Source of the DNA: JAIBAJ01 sp965284645
GTDB lineage: Bacteria > Bacteroidota > Bacteroidia > JAIBAJ01
Assembly: GCA_965284645.1 (NCBI GenBank)
Contig: OZ260106.1
Coordinates: 186,001 to 250,000 of the forward strand
Length of the DNA stretch: 64,000 bases
Reading direction: 5' to 3'
In this document: positions 1-8,967 of the stretch, piece by piece
Layout: every line of letters starts with the position of its first letter
How positions within the stretch are numbered: position 1 is the first letter of the stretch
Translations under genes and position numbers: made by a program
Notes under the pieces: model-generated
Databases searched by the model: none
What the model saw: the letters and a program-made list of their open reading frames with translations, nothing else
Told to the model about the DNA's origin: nothing

Positions 1-921
1 ATCGGCCAATCGGGCAATCCGGTTATGCAGGATTTCCCATTCGAAAGGCTCTAAATTTCCTTTCTTTAATTTTTCATTCGAAAGTCCTGTTTCGCTCGAA
101 ATCAAACGGGCAACAAGCTGAATACTAGACATCTCCAGGGAAAACACAGCAACAGGGCGTTTAAATTCCACCGCCATATTGCGAGCCATACTTAAAACGA
201 AAGCCGTTTTACCCATACCTGGACGGGCGGCCAAGATCAACAAATCCGATTTCTGCCAGCCATTGGTCAGGCGGTCCATCTCGGTAAAACCGGAAGGAAC
301 ACCTGTCAAACCTCCATCGGCCTGTGAAGCAGCTACTTCAATTTGCTTAACGGCCAAATGCACCAAAGTCGACATTCGGTCGTAACTTTTGATGATGTTA
401 CCATCCGCAATTTTGAAAAAGTTGGTTTCAGCTTTATCAAGCAAATCAAACACGTCGGTGGTATCTTCGTAAGCTTCTTGAATGGTTTCAGAGCTAATGC
501 GAATCAACTCACGGGCAATGTGCTTCTGCAGAATAATTTTGGCATGGTACTCCGTATTAGCAGAAGAGGAAACCCTGTTGGAGAGCTGGGAAATATAATA
601 AGGTCCACCAACAAAATCCAAGGCTGCATTGGAACGCAATTTTTGGGTAACCGTAAGAATATCCACCGGTTGACTTTCCGAAAAAAGCTGCTGAATGGCC
701 TCATAAATCTTTTTGTGTGCTTCTTTGTAAAAACACTCCGGTTTCAACAAGTCGATTACAGATGTAAGTGCATCCTTTTCCAACATCAAAGCACCCAAAA
801 CCGCTTCTTCCAATTCCACGGCCTGAGGTGGCAATTTACCATTTTCCAACCCTGCAAAAGCTAGATCTGCCTTGGCTTTTCTCTTAAAATCGCGGTTTAC
901 CCTTTCTCCGGTTCCTTCCAT
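1..921 (-). CDS. dnaB: Replicative DNA helicase DnaB, N-terminal 307 residues (runs off the window start)
   Basis: Hexameric helicase that unwinds DNA at the replication fork and recruits primase. Reading the minus strand from the ATG at 921 gives 307 codons, in frame to the window edge. The N-terminal domain starts near residue 31 (PPQAVELEEAVLGALM). The linker helix lies around 170-200 and the RecA-like ATPase domain begins near 205 (TGVPSGFTEMDRLTNGW), with Walker A as ARPGMGKTAF. After it comes VAVFSLEMSS, the usual DnaB continuation. The remaining roughly 200 residues (Walker B, arginine finger) lie outside the window. Nothing downstream can be judged. Confidence 0.97.
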   Translation of the reverse strand, partial: MEGTGERVNRDFKRKAKADLAFAGLENGKLPPQAVELEEAVLGALMLEKDALTSVIDLLKPECFYKEAHKKIYEAIQQLFSESQPVDILTVTQKLRSNAALDFVGGPYYISQLSNRVSSSANTEYHAKIILQKHIARELIRISSETIQEAYEDTTDVFDLLDKAETNFFKIADGNIIKSYDRMSTLVHLAVKQIEVAASQADGGLTGVPSGFTEMDRLTNGWQKSDLLILAARPGMGKTAFVLSMARNMAVEFKRPVAVFSLEMSSIQLVARLISSETGLSNEKLKKGNLEPFEWEILHNRIARLAD

Positions 922-1059
922 GGTGTAAAAGTAACTATAGCCCCTATGTTCTTGCTTACTTTCTTTTCAAAGTTGTTGATTTTGCCAAAAGTCTTACTGC
1001 CATTAATCAATTGTTAAGGTTTCATTATCAAGGCTTGACAAGCTTGGTAATATTTTCAA

Positions 1060-1097
1060 TTCACAGGTTGTTAACCATAGTTCACAGGTTATCAACA
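1060..1097. promoter_or_regulatory. Two 10-bp direct repeats (TTCACAGGTT) and a DnaA-box-like site upstream of dnaB
   Basis: In the 214-bp gap before dnaB, TTCACAGGTT occurs at 1060-1069 and again at 1081-1090, 21 bp apart, about two helical turns. The second copy runs into TTATCAACA (1089-1097), one mismatch from the classical DnaA box TTATCCACA. An imperfect GGTT/AACC dyad lies at 1066-1076. This could be an operator or DnaA-binding region for dnaB; function is inferred only from repetition and position. Confidence 0.4.
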
Positions 1098-1135
1098 GGT
1101 TTTGACAAGGTTATAAGCAATTTGGAAGACTAGCT

Positions 1136-1756
1136 TTATTCGGCCTGCTTTTTCCATTTGATGGTGCAACCGATAGCTTTGGTAAACGAAGGATCAGGTT
1201 CTCTTCCATCACCTAGCACCTGAATAGCTTTCTCAACATACTTCGCAGTTACAGCCTTTTCATCATCGGCATTGTCGTCAATTGCCCCAATATACTGAAC
1301 GGTAAAGGCACCATTCTTGTTCTCTAGCAAAAAAACATGGGGTGTTTTGGTTGCACCAAACGCCTTAGCTACCGCTTGGGTTTCGTCGAATAAATAAGGA
1401 AAAGTATACCTTTTTTCTTTGGCTAACTTTTGCATATTTTCAAAACTATCATCGGGTTCAACCTTAGGATCGTTGGAACTTATTGCAACTACCGGCCAAC
1501 CTTGCTTTTTAAAGTTTTTATCCAATTCCAAAATCCGGCCTTCGTACTTTTTGGAGTAAGGACAATGGTTGCAGGTAAATACTAAAATAACGCCTTTGGA
1601 TTTACCATAATCCTCCAAGGAAACCATTTTCCCATCCACATTTTTCAATTTAAAACTTCCTGCTTTATCACCCACCTGATACCCTTTTTCAGGACCGGTA
1701 AATGAACAAAATCCGATAAACATTGCGGCCACGGCCAATTTGATTGCTTTTTTCAT
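1136..1756 (-). CDS. Secreted thioredoxin-fold (AhpC/TSA-like redoxin) protein
   Basis: A 206-residue protein of the redoxin/AhpC-TSA superfamily with an N-terminal hydrophobic signal segment (about residues 4-20). The fold is entered at VGDKAGSFKLKNVDGK. The active-site loop is FTCNHCPYSKKY, a CxxC with an unusual Asn-His pair and a Pro-Tyr following. The cis-proline region is TKTPHVFLL. The family is common in Bacteroidota as envelope peroxiredoxin-like proteins; the exact substrate is unknown. It lies 4 bp downstream of another thioredoxin-like gene on the same strand, so the two probably form an operon for periplasmic thiol chemistry. Confidence 0.8.
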   Translation of the reverse strand: MKKAIKLAVAAMFIGFCSFTGPEKGYQVGDKAGSFKLKNVDGKMVSLEDYGKSKGVILVFTCNHCPYSKKYEGRILELDKNFKKQGWPVVAISSNDPKVEPDDSFENMQKLAKEKRYTFPYLFDETQAVAKAFGATKTPHVFLLENKNGAFTVQYIGAIDDNADDEKAVTAKYVEKAIQVLGDGREPDPSFTKAIGCTIKWKKQAE

Positions 1757-1760
1757 TGTT

Positions 1761-2246
1761 TTATTTGTTGTTTAAATGATAATTTATTGTTGTCATTAAT
1801 TCTGATTTTCCCAATTCGCCTTCCTTATAAAAAAGGCGTTTGCCTTGCTTATAGATTAAGGTAAAAGGAATGCTTCCACTCCATTCCTTTTCTATGGCAT
1901 CAATCCACACATTAGGATTGCCGGCCTGCAGAAGATAGCTCGGAAAGGGCAAACCTTTACTAAGGGCAAATTGTTCAGTCTTTTCAAGTTCTTTGAGGCT
2001 ATTCAAACTGATAAAAACAAAGTTCAATTTCTCATTCCCCAGCTCTTTTTTCGCTTCTAAAAAGTCGGGCAATTCTTTCACACAAGGACTACACCAAGTG
2101 GCCCAAAAATTAACCACATACAGGGTGTCGCTTGGTTTTAATACCAAATCGTGGTAGGCCTTTAAATCCAAAACCTCCAATTTTTGAGCAAGAACCTCCA
2201 AGGAGCAGAACAACCAAAAACTTAAACAAATGAAGCATTTTGCCAT
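1761..2246 (-). CDS. TlpA/ResA-type periplasmic thioredoxin
   Basis: A 161-residue protein with a signal peptide (about residues 1-20, ending VLAQ) and a compact TlpA-like thioredoxin domain. The catalytic motif is NFWATWCSPCVKELP (WCxxC), and the cis-Pro region is SGSIPFTLIY. TlpA/ResA proteins reduce envelope disulfides, often in cytochrome c or metallocentre maturation; no such partner is visible here. It is the first gene of the two-gene operon with the redoxin gene downstream. The length is short for the family, with no N-terminal DUF4369 domain. Confidence 0.85.
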   Translation of the reverse strand: MAKCFICLSFWLFCSLEVLAQKLEVLDLKAYHDLVLKPSDTLYVVNFWATWCSPCVKELPDFLEAKKELGNEKLNFVFISLNSLKELEKTEQFALSKGLPFPSYLLQAGNPNVWIDAIEKEWSGSIPFTLIYKQGKRLFYKEGELGKSELMTTINYHLNNK

Positions 2247-2364
2247 TACCCAAAATTACACATCAATTTCCACAATAAAGCCCTCGCTTGTTAGTTTTTA
2301 TGAAAGCCTTAACCAAATTTAACCATGAACTTTTCTCCAATCTTCGCTATCTTCGCCCATTCCT

Positions 2365-5300
2365 ATGAGCTCTGAACTGTCGGCATACAACCAGCTAATC
2401 GAAAAACTGGATGAGTTTATTCGCAAATACTATAAAAACCAGTTATTGCGTGGGCTTATCTATTGCCTAACCTTGTTTCTTGGGTTTTATTTGTTGGTAA
2501 GTGTAGCCGAATATTTTGGCAACTTTTCCACCACCATCCGAACAACCCTGTTTTACAGCTTCTTAGCCATCAATGCCTTGGTGGTCGTTCGATTTATCGT
2601 TATTCCATTGCTCAAACTCTACAAATTAGGAAAAACCCTCAGCTATGAACAAGCTGCCGAAATTGTAGGAAAGCACTTTTCAAATGTAAACGATAAGCTG
2701 TTAAATGTACTTCAGCTAAACCAACAACGCCAATCTGCTCCAAATCCACAATACTTACAATTACTAGAAGCCAGTATTTCGCAAAAAACATTGGAGCTTC
2801 GGCCTGTACCTTTCGTAGCGGCAATTGATTTAAGCGAAAACAAGAAATTCCTTGCCTATTTAGGACCTGTTTTAGGCTTGTTTCTGGCCATCTATTTTAT
2901 TTGGCCTTCCATCCTCACGGAAAGTACAGATAGATTGGTGCACCACGATGTTTATTTCGAACCCAAGGCACCTTTCAATTTCCAGGTTTCCAATAGCAGT
3001 CTGCAATGCGTAAGGCATGAAGATTTCACTTTGGATATTAAAATTGACGGAAGTGCCATTCCGAATGAGGCCTACATGGAGGTAGGGGAAGCTCGGTATA
3101 AACTTGAGAAAGAAAACCTAACCACTTTCCACCATACTTTTCGCAGTGTGCAGAAAAACACCAAGTTTCGATTGTTTGCCGATGGCTTTTATTCCAAAGA
3201 AATGGAAATAGTGGCCTTACCCAATCCCATTCTCTTGGATTTTGAAATCAAATTGGATTACCCGGCCTATACCGGAAAAATGGATGAAGTGGTGGCCAAT
3301 TCGGGCGATATCACGGTTCCTTTTGGCACAAAGGCTTATTGGACTTTCCGAACCAAGGATACCCGTAGCATCAAGCTTAGTTTCAACGATACCACTTATG
3401 CTATTGCTCCAACCCAGGAAGGAAGCTTTCATTGGAACGGCAATCTTCGCCAAAACAAAACGTACAGCATTACAGCCTACAACGAGTACTTTAAAAGCAA
3501 GGACAGTGTAAAATACTATATAGCTGTTGTTCCCGATCTTTTTCCAACCCTTGCGATGGAAGAACAAAAAGACAGCACTTCGGCTAAACGCTTGTTTTTT
3601 ACCGGACAAGTTGGGGATGATTACGGATTTAAGAAACTCCTCTTCAATTATTCCTTGTTAGGCAAGAAAGACAGCAGTGGCAAACCCATTGAAACCATGA
3701 AATCGGTGAATGTACCCATTAGTACTTCGGCCAAACAAGATGAGTTTTTCCATGTATGGGATTTACATGGTATTGATGTTCAACCCGGCGACCAATTGGA
3801 ATACTATTTCGAGGTATTCGACAATGACGGAGTAAACGGAAGCAAAAGCACCCGAAGTGAAAAAAGAATTTTCAAAATCCCTTCCCTAAACGAACTAGCG
3901 GAAAGAAGTGAGAAAAAGGGAGACGAAATCAAACAAGACCTGCAATCCAGCATCAACTTGGCCAAACAAATACAAAAGCAAATGGCTGATTTGAATAAGA
4001 AAATGATGGAGAAGAAAAGCCTCAGTTGGGAAGATCGGAAGCAAATGCGAGAACTGATGGAAATGCAAAAAGAACTGGAACAAAAGGTAGAAGAGGTGAA
4101 AAAGGAAAATGCTTCCAAAAACCAAGAACAAAGCGAATTTAGAGAAATGGATCCGGAACTGTTGGAAAAACAGCAAGAAATTCAAAAGCTGTTTGACCAA
4201 GTGATGACTGAAGAAATGAAGAAGATGATGGAAGAAATGCAAAAGTTGATGGATCAGATGGACAAAGAAAAGGCAAAGGACATGTTGGACAAAATGAAAT
4301 TGACCAATGAAGACATTTCAAAGGAGTTGGACAGAACTTTAGAACTTTTCAAAAAGCTGGAATTGGAGCAGAAAATGAACCAAGCCATTGAAAAAATGGA
4401 TGATTTGGCCAAACGACAAGAAGAACTATCCAAACAAAGCGAAAACAAGGAAAGCAATGAAAAGGAGTTGAAGGAAGAGCAGGACAAACTGAACAAAGAG
4501 TTTGAAGCGATGAAAAAGGAAATGGACGAACTGAAAAAAGAAAGTGAGGAATTAGGAGAGAAGATGCCTTTGGAACAATTGGAACAAGACCAGAAGGAAG
4601 TTGAAGAAGAAATGAAAAAGAGTTCGGAAGAATTGGGTGATATGAAGAAAAAGCAAGCAGCCAAATCGCAAAAGAAAGCCAGTGAAGGAATGCAAAGCAT
4701 GTCGAAAAAGATGAAAAGCATGATGGATTCGATGGCACAAGAAGCAGCGGAGGAGGATTTGAAAGCGTTGCGAGAAATTTTGGAAAACCTTTTAAAACTA
4801 TCGTTCGACCAAGAAAGCTTAATTGGATTAACTAAGAATACCAGCATCAACGATCCCAACTACACCAAAATAGCCCGTCAGCAACAAAAGCTTCGCGACG
4901 ATAGCCAAGTAATACAGGATTCATTATTTGCTTTGAGCAAAAGGATAACCCAAATCCAAAGTACGGTTAACAAAGAGATCAATGCCATTAACGACAATAT
5001 GGGTAAATCCATAACCAGTTTGGCTGATAGAAATGTAGGTCAGGCTCAAACCAGGCAGCAATATGCTATGACCAGCATCAACAATTTGGCCTTGCTTCTT
5101 TCTGAAATAGAACAACAAATGGCTCAAAGCCAAAGCCAATCTTCGGGAAATGGAAGTTGCAAAAAACCAGGTAAAGGTCAGCCCAAACCTTCGGCTGCCA
5201 ATATGCGGGCTATGCAAGAACAGCTCAGCAAGCAATTGCAGAAAATGAAGGAAGGCATGGAAAAAGGCGGCAAAAAACCTGGCGATCAAAAAGGAATGGG

Positions 5301-5745
5301 ACAAGGTGGAATGAGCAAGGAATTAGCAAAGATGGCGGCACAACAAGAAGCCATTCGCCAAATGATGGGCGATATGATGAAAAAGCAGGCCGGCAAGGAT
5401 GGTAAAATGGACAAAGGACAACAAGGCAACTTAGGACGAATGGCCGAATTGATGGAGCAGAACGAAACCGATATGGTAAACCGCAACATCACCAACGAAA
5501 CCTTGAAGCGCCAGCAGGAAATATTGACCAGACTTTTGGAGGCCGAAAAATCAGAGCGGGAACGCGGCGAAGAAGAGAAGCGAGAGTCGAAAGAAGCAAA
5601 AAATCAGGAATATAGTAACCCTGCACTTTTTTTCGAGTATAAGCACAAAAAACAACAGGAAGACGAGTTGCTTAGGACAATTCCTTTGGGTATGCAGCCG
5701 TTTTACAAAGAAAAAGTGAATACTTATTTTAATTCAATTGAATAA
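2365..5745 (+). CDS. DUF4175 family large membrane-anchored coiled-coil protein
   Basis: An 1126-residue protein matching the Bacteroidota DUF4175 family in length and layout. Two transmembrane helices lie at about 27-48 and 57-80, and a third at about 166-183. A beta-rich Ig-like segment covers about 190-500. Then come long Lys/Glu/Met-rich coiled coils (about 510-780) and a Gln/Met/Gly/Lys-rich tail (about 930-1090). The function of the family is not known; the architecture suggests a cell-envelope scaffold. The stop overlaps an alternative start of the next gene, so translational coupling is likely. The biased A-rich sequence creates several long antisense reading frames, which are not genes. 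Confidence 0.85.
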   Translation: MSSELSAYNQLIEKLDEFIRKYYKNQLLRGLIYCLTLFLGFYLLVSVAEYFGNFSTTIRTTLFYSFLAINALVVVRFIVIPLLKLYKLGKTLSYEQAAEIVGKHFSNVNDKLLNVLQLNQQRQSAPNPQYLQLLEASISQKTLELRPVPFVAAIDLSENKKFLAYLGPVLGLFLAIYFIWPSILTESTDRLVHHDVYFEPKAPFNFQVSNSSLQCVRHEDFTLDIKIDGSAIPNEAYMEVGEARYKLEKENLTTFHHTFRSVQKNTKFRLFADGFYSKEMEIVALPNPILLDFEIKLDYPAYTGKMDEVVANSGDITVPFGTKAYWTFRTKDTRSIKLSFNDTTYAIAPTQEGSFHWNGNLRQNKTYSITAYNEYFKSKDSVKYYIAVVPDLFPTLAMEEQKDSTSAKRLFFTGQVGDDYGFKKLLFNYSLLGKKDSSGKPIETMKSVNVPISTSAKQDEFFHVWDLHGIDVQPGDQLEYYFEVFDNDGVNGSKSTRSEKRIFKIPSLNELAERSEKKGDEIKQDLQSSINLAKQIQKQMADLNKKMMEKKSLSWEDRKQMRELMEMQKELEQKVEEVKKENASKNQEQSEFREMDPELLEKQQEIQKLFDQVMTEEMKKMMEEMQKLMDQMDKEKAKDMLDKMKLTNEDISKELDRTLELFKKLELEQKMNQAIEKMDDLAKRQEELSKQSENKESNEKELKEEQDKLNKEFEAMKKEMDELKKESEELGEKMPLEQLEQDQKEVEEEMKKSSEELGDMKKKQAAKSQKKASEGMQSMSKKMKSMMDSMAQEAAEEDLKALREILENLLKLSFDQESLIGLTKNTSINDPNYTKIARQQQKLRDDSQVIQDSLFALSKRITQIQSTVNKEINAINDNMGKSITSLADRNVGQAQTRQQYAMTSINNLALLLSEIEQQMAQSQSQSSGNGSCKKPGKGQPKPSAANMRAMQEQLSKQLQKMKEGMEKGGKKPGDQKGMGQGGMSKELAKMAAQQEAIRQMMGDMMKKQAGKDGKMDKGQQGNLGRMAELMEQNETDMVNRNITNETLKRQQEILTRLLEAEKSERERGEEEKRESKEAKNQEYSNPALFFEYKHKKQQEDELLRTIPLGMQPFYKEKVNTYFNSIE

Positions 5746-5767
5746 TTTCTCAACGTTTGCAATACCG

Positions 5768-6172
5768 ATGGCAAGTCAACATTTGAATTTCACCTCCAAA
5801 AGCGAAAATATCTCTCTCGTTGAAAAAATGATAGATGACGTTTGTGCAGAATACAAGGTGAATGAGGATCATTATGGAAACATTTTAGTGGCCGTTACGG
5901 AGGCTGTTAACAATGCTCTCTATCACGGGAATAAATTAAACCCTGATAAAATGGTAGATATTTCCTTTGAGCCGAAAGATGAATCAACCTTAGTTTTTAC
6001 CATTAAAGACCAAGGGGATGGTTATGACTTTGCTGCTCTACCCGACCCTACCAATCCCGAAAATCTGGAAAAAATTAGTGGACGCGGTGTATTTTTAATG
6101 AAAAGCTTAAGCGACAACATCGAATTTAACGACGATGGACGCAGCGTAGAAATGCAGTTTAAACTAAACTAA
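5768..6172 (+). CDS. Small GHKL ATP-binding protein (RsbW/SpoIIAB-like)
   Basis: A 134-residue histidine-kinase-type ATPase domain without other modules. The N box is VAVTEAVNNALYHGNK and the G1 box is KDQGDGYDF. The G2-like loop is ISGRGVFLMKSLSDN. This is the fold of anti-sigma-factor kinases such as RsbW and SpoIIAB. In Bacteroidota the gene is often found beside DUF4175, as here. The ATG at 5768 (MASQHLNF) fits the family's usual N-terminus; a TTG at 5738, overlapping the DUF4175 stop, would add ten residues. Whether it phosphorylates an anti-anti-sigma factor cannot be told from this window. Confidence 0.85.
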   Translation: MASQHLNFTSKSENISLVEKMIDDVCAEYKVNEDHYGNILVAVTEAVNNALYHGNKLNPDKMVDISFEPKDESTLVFTIKDQGDGYDFAALPDPTNPENLEKISGRGVFLMKSLSDNIEFNDDGRSVEMQFKLN

Positions 6173-6190
6173 ACCATACTTATTTTTCCC

Positions 6191-6228
6191 AAAAAGGCCG
6201 ATTCTTTGCAGAGTTGGCCTTTTTTTTT
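6191..6228. terminator. Bidirectional intrinsic terminator
   Basis: AAAAAGGCC at 6191-6199 pairs with GGCCTTTTT at 6216-6224, followed by more T. The A-run before and T-run after let it serve transcripts from both sides, which suits its position between convergent genes. Confidence 0.7.
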
Positions 6229-6285
6229 GAAACATAGGCTACTGCGTTATGGGAATTGCGTTTCAGACCAAAAGTAAAGTGGTTT

Positions 6286-6436
6286 GGTCCGGGCAAGGAT
6301 AGAGGCAGTCTAGCCCACAGGGATGCGGAGGCACGGAGCAGACCGAGGACTAGCGCCGAAAGCCTGACCCGAACGCCCCAGTACACTGTAAAATTTAAAG
6401 TACAAAGGGTTTTGGGCGGAAGGGGGCCCGCCAAAT
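6286..6436 (+). repeat. Dispersed structured repeat family A, copy A1
   Basis: The copy carries the 5' GGGCAAGGATAG block, the conserved core (GCCCACAGGGATGCGGAGGC, then ACGGAGCAGACCGAGGACT), and the 3' hairpin and GGGCCCGCCAAAT end. The hairpin has CGCCC/GGGCG paired, a symmetric GAA/GAA internal loop, then CCC/GGG. It lies between convergent genes. Short ORFs across it are artefacts. Confidence 0.85.
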
Positions 6437-6455
6437 AAGCCTTATAATCTGAAAA

Positions 6456-6776
6456 TTAGGCTTGGGCAGTTGGTCCACCGAAATTCATTGGAAAAGGAGG
6501 ATTATTGCCTTCGGTTGCTTTAATAGTTCCGTGCACTGACTCGTATTTGGCCAAATTATCTTTAAGGGCAGCCAACAAGCGTTTGGCATGTTGAGGGGTT
6601 AACAAAATTCTTGATTTCACTTTTGCTTTCGGAACACCCGGCATCATTTTAATGAAATCCAAAATAAACTCAGCATGGGAATGTGTGATAATAGCTAAAT
6701 TGGAATAAATACCCTCCGCAACTTCTTCGGAAAGTTCTATATTTAATTGATTGTTTTGGTTTTGATCTTCTGACAT
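6456..6776 (-). CDS. DUF3467 family protein
   Basis: A 106-residue protein with the DUF3467 pattern: IELSEEVAEGIYSNLAIITH, then SHAEFILDFIKMMPGVPKAK, then RILLTPQHAKRLLAALKDNL. The C-terminal tail is Pro/Gly-rich (NNPPFPMNFGGPTAQA). The start was placed at the ATG at 6776 (MSEDQNQ) because the family begins there; the in-frame ATG at 6839 would add 21 unconserved residues. The family is widespread in Bacteroidota and of unknown function. It is followed at a distance by repeat A1. Confidence 0.88.
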   Translation of the reverse strand: MSEDQNQNNQLNIELSEEVAEGIYSNLAIITHSHAEFILDFIKMMPGVPKAKVKSRILLTPQHAKRLLAALKDNLAKYESVHGTIKATEGNNPPFPMNFGGPTAQA

Positions 6777-6880
6777 GGGAAGGGAAGGTTTAGAATTATA
6801 GCGGGGCAAAGTAACACCAGAAATTGGAATTTTGTCCATTTCGGTGCGGTTAGTACGGTTGTCTTCTGATTTGTTATGAA

Positions 6881-8026
6881 TTACACTTTTTGCAGGGCTT
6901 GATCCAAATCGGCCATGAGGTCTTCAACATCTTCAATTCCGACACTCAAGCGGATCAAGGAATCGAAAACGCCTGATTTTTCGCGTTCCTCCTTAGGAAT
7001 ACTGGCATGCGTCATACTGGCTGGATGTCCGATGAGCGATTCAACGCCACCTAAGGATTCGGCCAAGGCAAACAACTGGGTACCTGAAAGCACTTTCAAG
7101 GCATCTTCGAAGCGGTCGCCTTTAAGGACGAAGGAAATCATGCCGCCGAAACCGCGCATCTGTTCTTTGGCGATGGTATAACTTGGGTGATTGGGCAAAC
7201 CGGGGTAATTTACCAATCCGACTTTAGGATGTGTGTTAAGGAAATTGGCTATTTTACCTGCATTTTCGCAATGACGCTGCATTCGAACATGCAAAGTTTT
7301 GATGCCTCGAAGAACCAAAAAACAATCTTGAGGACCGGGTACCGCGCCACAACTGTTTTGTAAGAAGCGCAATTGATCGGCTAGTTCAGGATTGTTGGTG
7401 CCGAGGAAACCCATCACCGTATCGCTGTGTCCACCCAAATATTTGGTTACCGAATGCATTACAATATCAGCACCCAAATCGATCGGATTTTGGAGATAAG
7501 GTGAAGCAAAGGTATTGTCCACAGCCAAGAGAATATTATTGGCTTTAGCAATGGCATTGACATACTTGATATCAATAACTTTCAAGGTAGGATTGGTAGG
7601 AGTTTCAACCCAAATCAGTTTGGTTTGTGGACTGATGGCCTTTTCCAAAGCACCTTTTTCGTGTAGGGGAACAAACTTAAATTTAAGACCATACTTTTCG
7701 AAAACCTTGGTAAAAATGCGGTAAGTTCCGCCATAGAGATCGTTGGTACTGATGATTTCGTCGCCTGGTTTAAAAAGTTTCACCACAGCATCGGTTGCAG
7801 CGAGTCCGCTTCCAAAGCAAAGGCCAAACTGGGCATTTTCTAAGCTAGCCAAAGCGGTTTGCAAGGCATCGCGGGTAGGGTTTTGGGTGCGAGCATATTC
7901 GTAGCCTTTATGTTTGCCTGGAGCCTCTTGCACATAGGTTGAGGTTTGGTAAATGGGCGTCATAATAGCCCCTGTTGAAGGGTCGGGCTGTACCCCGGCA
8001 TGAATGGCTTTTGTTGCAAATTTCAT
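6881..8026 (-). CDS. metB: Cystathionine gamma-synthase (PLP-dependent trans-sulfuration enzyme)
   Basis: A 381-residue Cys/Met metabolism PLP enzyme. It probably condenses an activated homoserine with cysteine to cystathionine, although cystathionine lyases of the same family cannot be excluded. Visible family blocks are YEYARTQNPTRDALQ near the N-terminus, DEIISTNDLYGGTYR, the ETPTNPTLKV segment, DNTFASPYLQNPIDLGADIV, and the PLP lysine in HSVTKYLGGHSD. Length is typical. The only promoter-like box lies four bases before the ATG, suggesting a leaderless message. No other methionine or cysteine gene is adjacent. Confidence 0.9.
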   Translation of the reverse strand: MKFATKAIHAGVQPDPSTGAIMTPIYQTSTYVQEAPGKHKGYEYARTQNPTRDALQTALASLENAQFGLCFGSGLAATDAVVKLFKPGDEIISTNDLYGGTYRIFTKVFEKYGLKFKFVPLHEKGALEKAISPQTKLIWVETPTNPTLKVIDIKYVNAIAKANNILLAVDNTFASPYLQNPIDLGADIVMHSVTKYLGGHSDTVMGFLGTNNPELADQLRFLQNSCGAVPGPQDCFLVLRGIKTLHVRMQRHCENAGKIANFLNTHPKVGLVNYPGLPNHPSYTIAKEQMRGFGGMISFVLKGDRFEDALKVLSGTQLFALAESLGGVESLIGHPASMTHASIPKEEREKSGVFDSLIRLSVGIEDVEDLMADLDQALQKV

Positions 8027-8030
8027 GGGG

Positions 8031-8038
8031 CAAATGTA
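8031..8038 (-). promoter_or_regulatory. Minus-7 box TACATTTG of metB
   Basis: TACATTTG on the minus strand matches the Bacteroidota TAnnTTTG element and ends four bases before the metB ATG (8026). Transcription would start at or next to the start codon. No good TTG minus-33 element is seen. Confidence 0.5.
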
Positions 8039-8148
8039 AGCGGGAATGGTATGAAATGGAAACGGAGAAAAGCTAATCTACCAACCTTTCATTAACAAAT
8101 CTTGTTTAAAAGCTCGTTAAAATTACATCCAGCAGGCCGTAATGCTTG

Positions 8149-8156
8149 TATATTTG
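8149..8156 (+). promoter_or_regulatory. Minus-7 box TATATTTG upstream of the Bax inhibitor-1 family gene
   Basis: TATATTTG matches TAnnTTTG and lies 19 bases before the ATG at 8176, giving a short leader. The minus-33 region is weak. Confidence 0.5.
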
Positions 8157-8175
8157 CACATAATTTAAACGAAAA

Positions 8176-8892
8176 ATGGACGAAAAATTCTTCCAATTGT
8201 ACAATGTGCCCAACCAAGGCACCCTGGCTAAATCCTTTTTGGCCAATGTTTTCATGTGGATGTCGGGCGCTTTAGCTACATCTGCCTTATTTGCTTGGAT
8301 TTTTGCCAGCAATGCTTCACTAATGTCTTTGTTGGTAAATGAAACAGGCTTTACCATTTTAGGCTATGTAGTAACTTTTGCTCCATTGGGATTGGTTTTG
8401 GCCTTATCCTTTGGCTGGCAGCGCTTTTCATTGCCGGTGATTATGGGAATTTTCATTGCTTATTCCATGTTGACCGGTATTTCCTTGAGTTTTATTTTCC
8501 TCATTTACACCTTGGGTAGCATAGCCTCGGTATTTCTTATCGCTTCGGCTATGTTTGCTTTAATGGCCGTATTGGGTTACACCACCAAAACCGACCTAAC
8601 TGCCTTTGGAAGTCTAATGATGATGGGACTTGTAGGAATAATGATTGCGGTAGTTGTAAACTGGTTTTTGAAAAGCGACACTATGTCTTATATTATTTCC
8701 TGTGTATCGGTGCTTGTATTTACCGGACTAACAGCCTATGATGTACAAAAACTCAAATACATTGGCATGACAGCTGGATCGGATGGAATGACCATGCGCA
8801 AGGTAGCTATTATGGGAGCTTTGGAACTTTATTTGGATTTTCTAAATTTATTCTTGGCTTTGCTTCGCTTATTTGGAAACAGAAGAGACTAA
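8176..8892 (+). CDS. Bax inhibitor-1/YccA family membrane protein
   Basis: A 238-residue integral membrane protein with about seven hydrophobic helices spanning residues 25-235. Family signatures include FLANVFMWMSGALATSALFA in helix 1, FTGLTAYDVQKLKYIGM before the last helix, and ALELYLDFLNLFLALLRLFG at the C-terminus. The conserved aspartates of the last two helices (YDVQ and YLDF) are the proposed pH-sensing pair in bacterial homologues. In bacteria these proteins act as calcium leak channels or interact with FtsH. It is monocistronic: it has its own minus-7 box and a terminator right after. Confidence 0.92.
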   Translation: MDEKFFQLYNVPNQGTLAKSFLANVFMWMSGALATSALFAWIFASNASLMSLLVNETGFTILGYVVTFAPLGLVLALSFGWQRFSLPVIMGIFIAYSMLTGISLSFIFLIYTLGSIASVFLIASAMFALMAVLGYTTKTDLTAFGSLMMMGLVGIMIAVVVNWFLKSDTMSYIISCVSVLVFTGLTAYDVQKLKYIGMTAGSDGMTMRKVAIMGALELYLDFLNLFLALLRLFGNRRD

Positions 8893-8920
8893 GAATCTAT
8901 TCAAAAAATATGTTCAACTT

Positions 8921-8955
8921 TGCCCTATGCCTTTTTCGCATGGGGCATTTTTTTT
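8921..8955 (+). terminator. Intrinsic terminator after the Bax inhibitor-1 family gene
   Basis: TGCCCTATGC (8921-8930) pairs with GCATGGGGCA (8938-8947), one T-G wobble, seven-base loop, followed by at least eight T. Its presence argues against starting the next gene at the upstream in-frame codon. Confidence 0.85.
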
Positions 8956-8967
8956 AAAACAGTTTTC

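Noticed and set aside
3804..4859. Several long minus-strand reading frames opposite the DUF4175 gene (up to 201 codons)
   Set aside because: They arise from the Lys/Glu/Met-rich coding bias on the plus strand; Phe/Ser-rich translations with no domain.
6256..6438. Short ORFs across family A repeats (also at 34221, 38290 and others)
   Set aside because: The frames are not shared between copies; the conserved feature is base-pairing, not protein.
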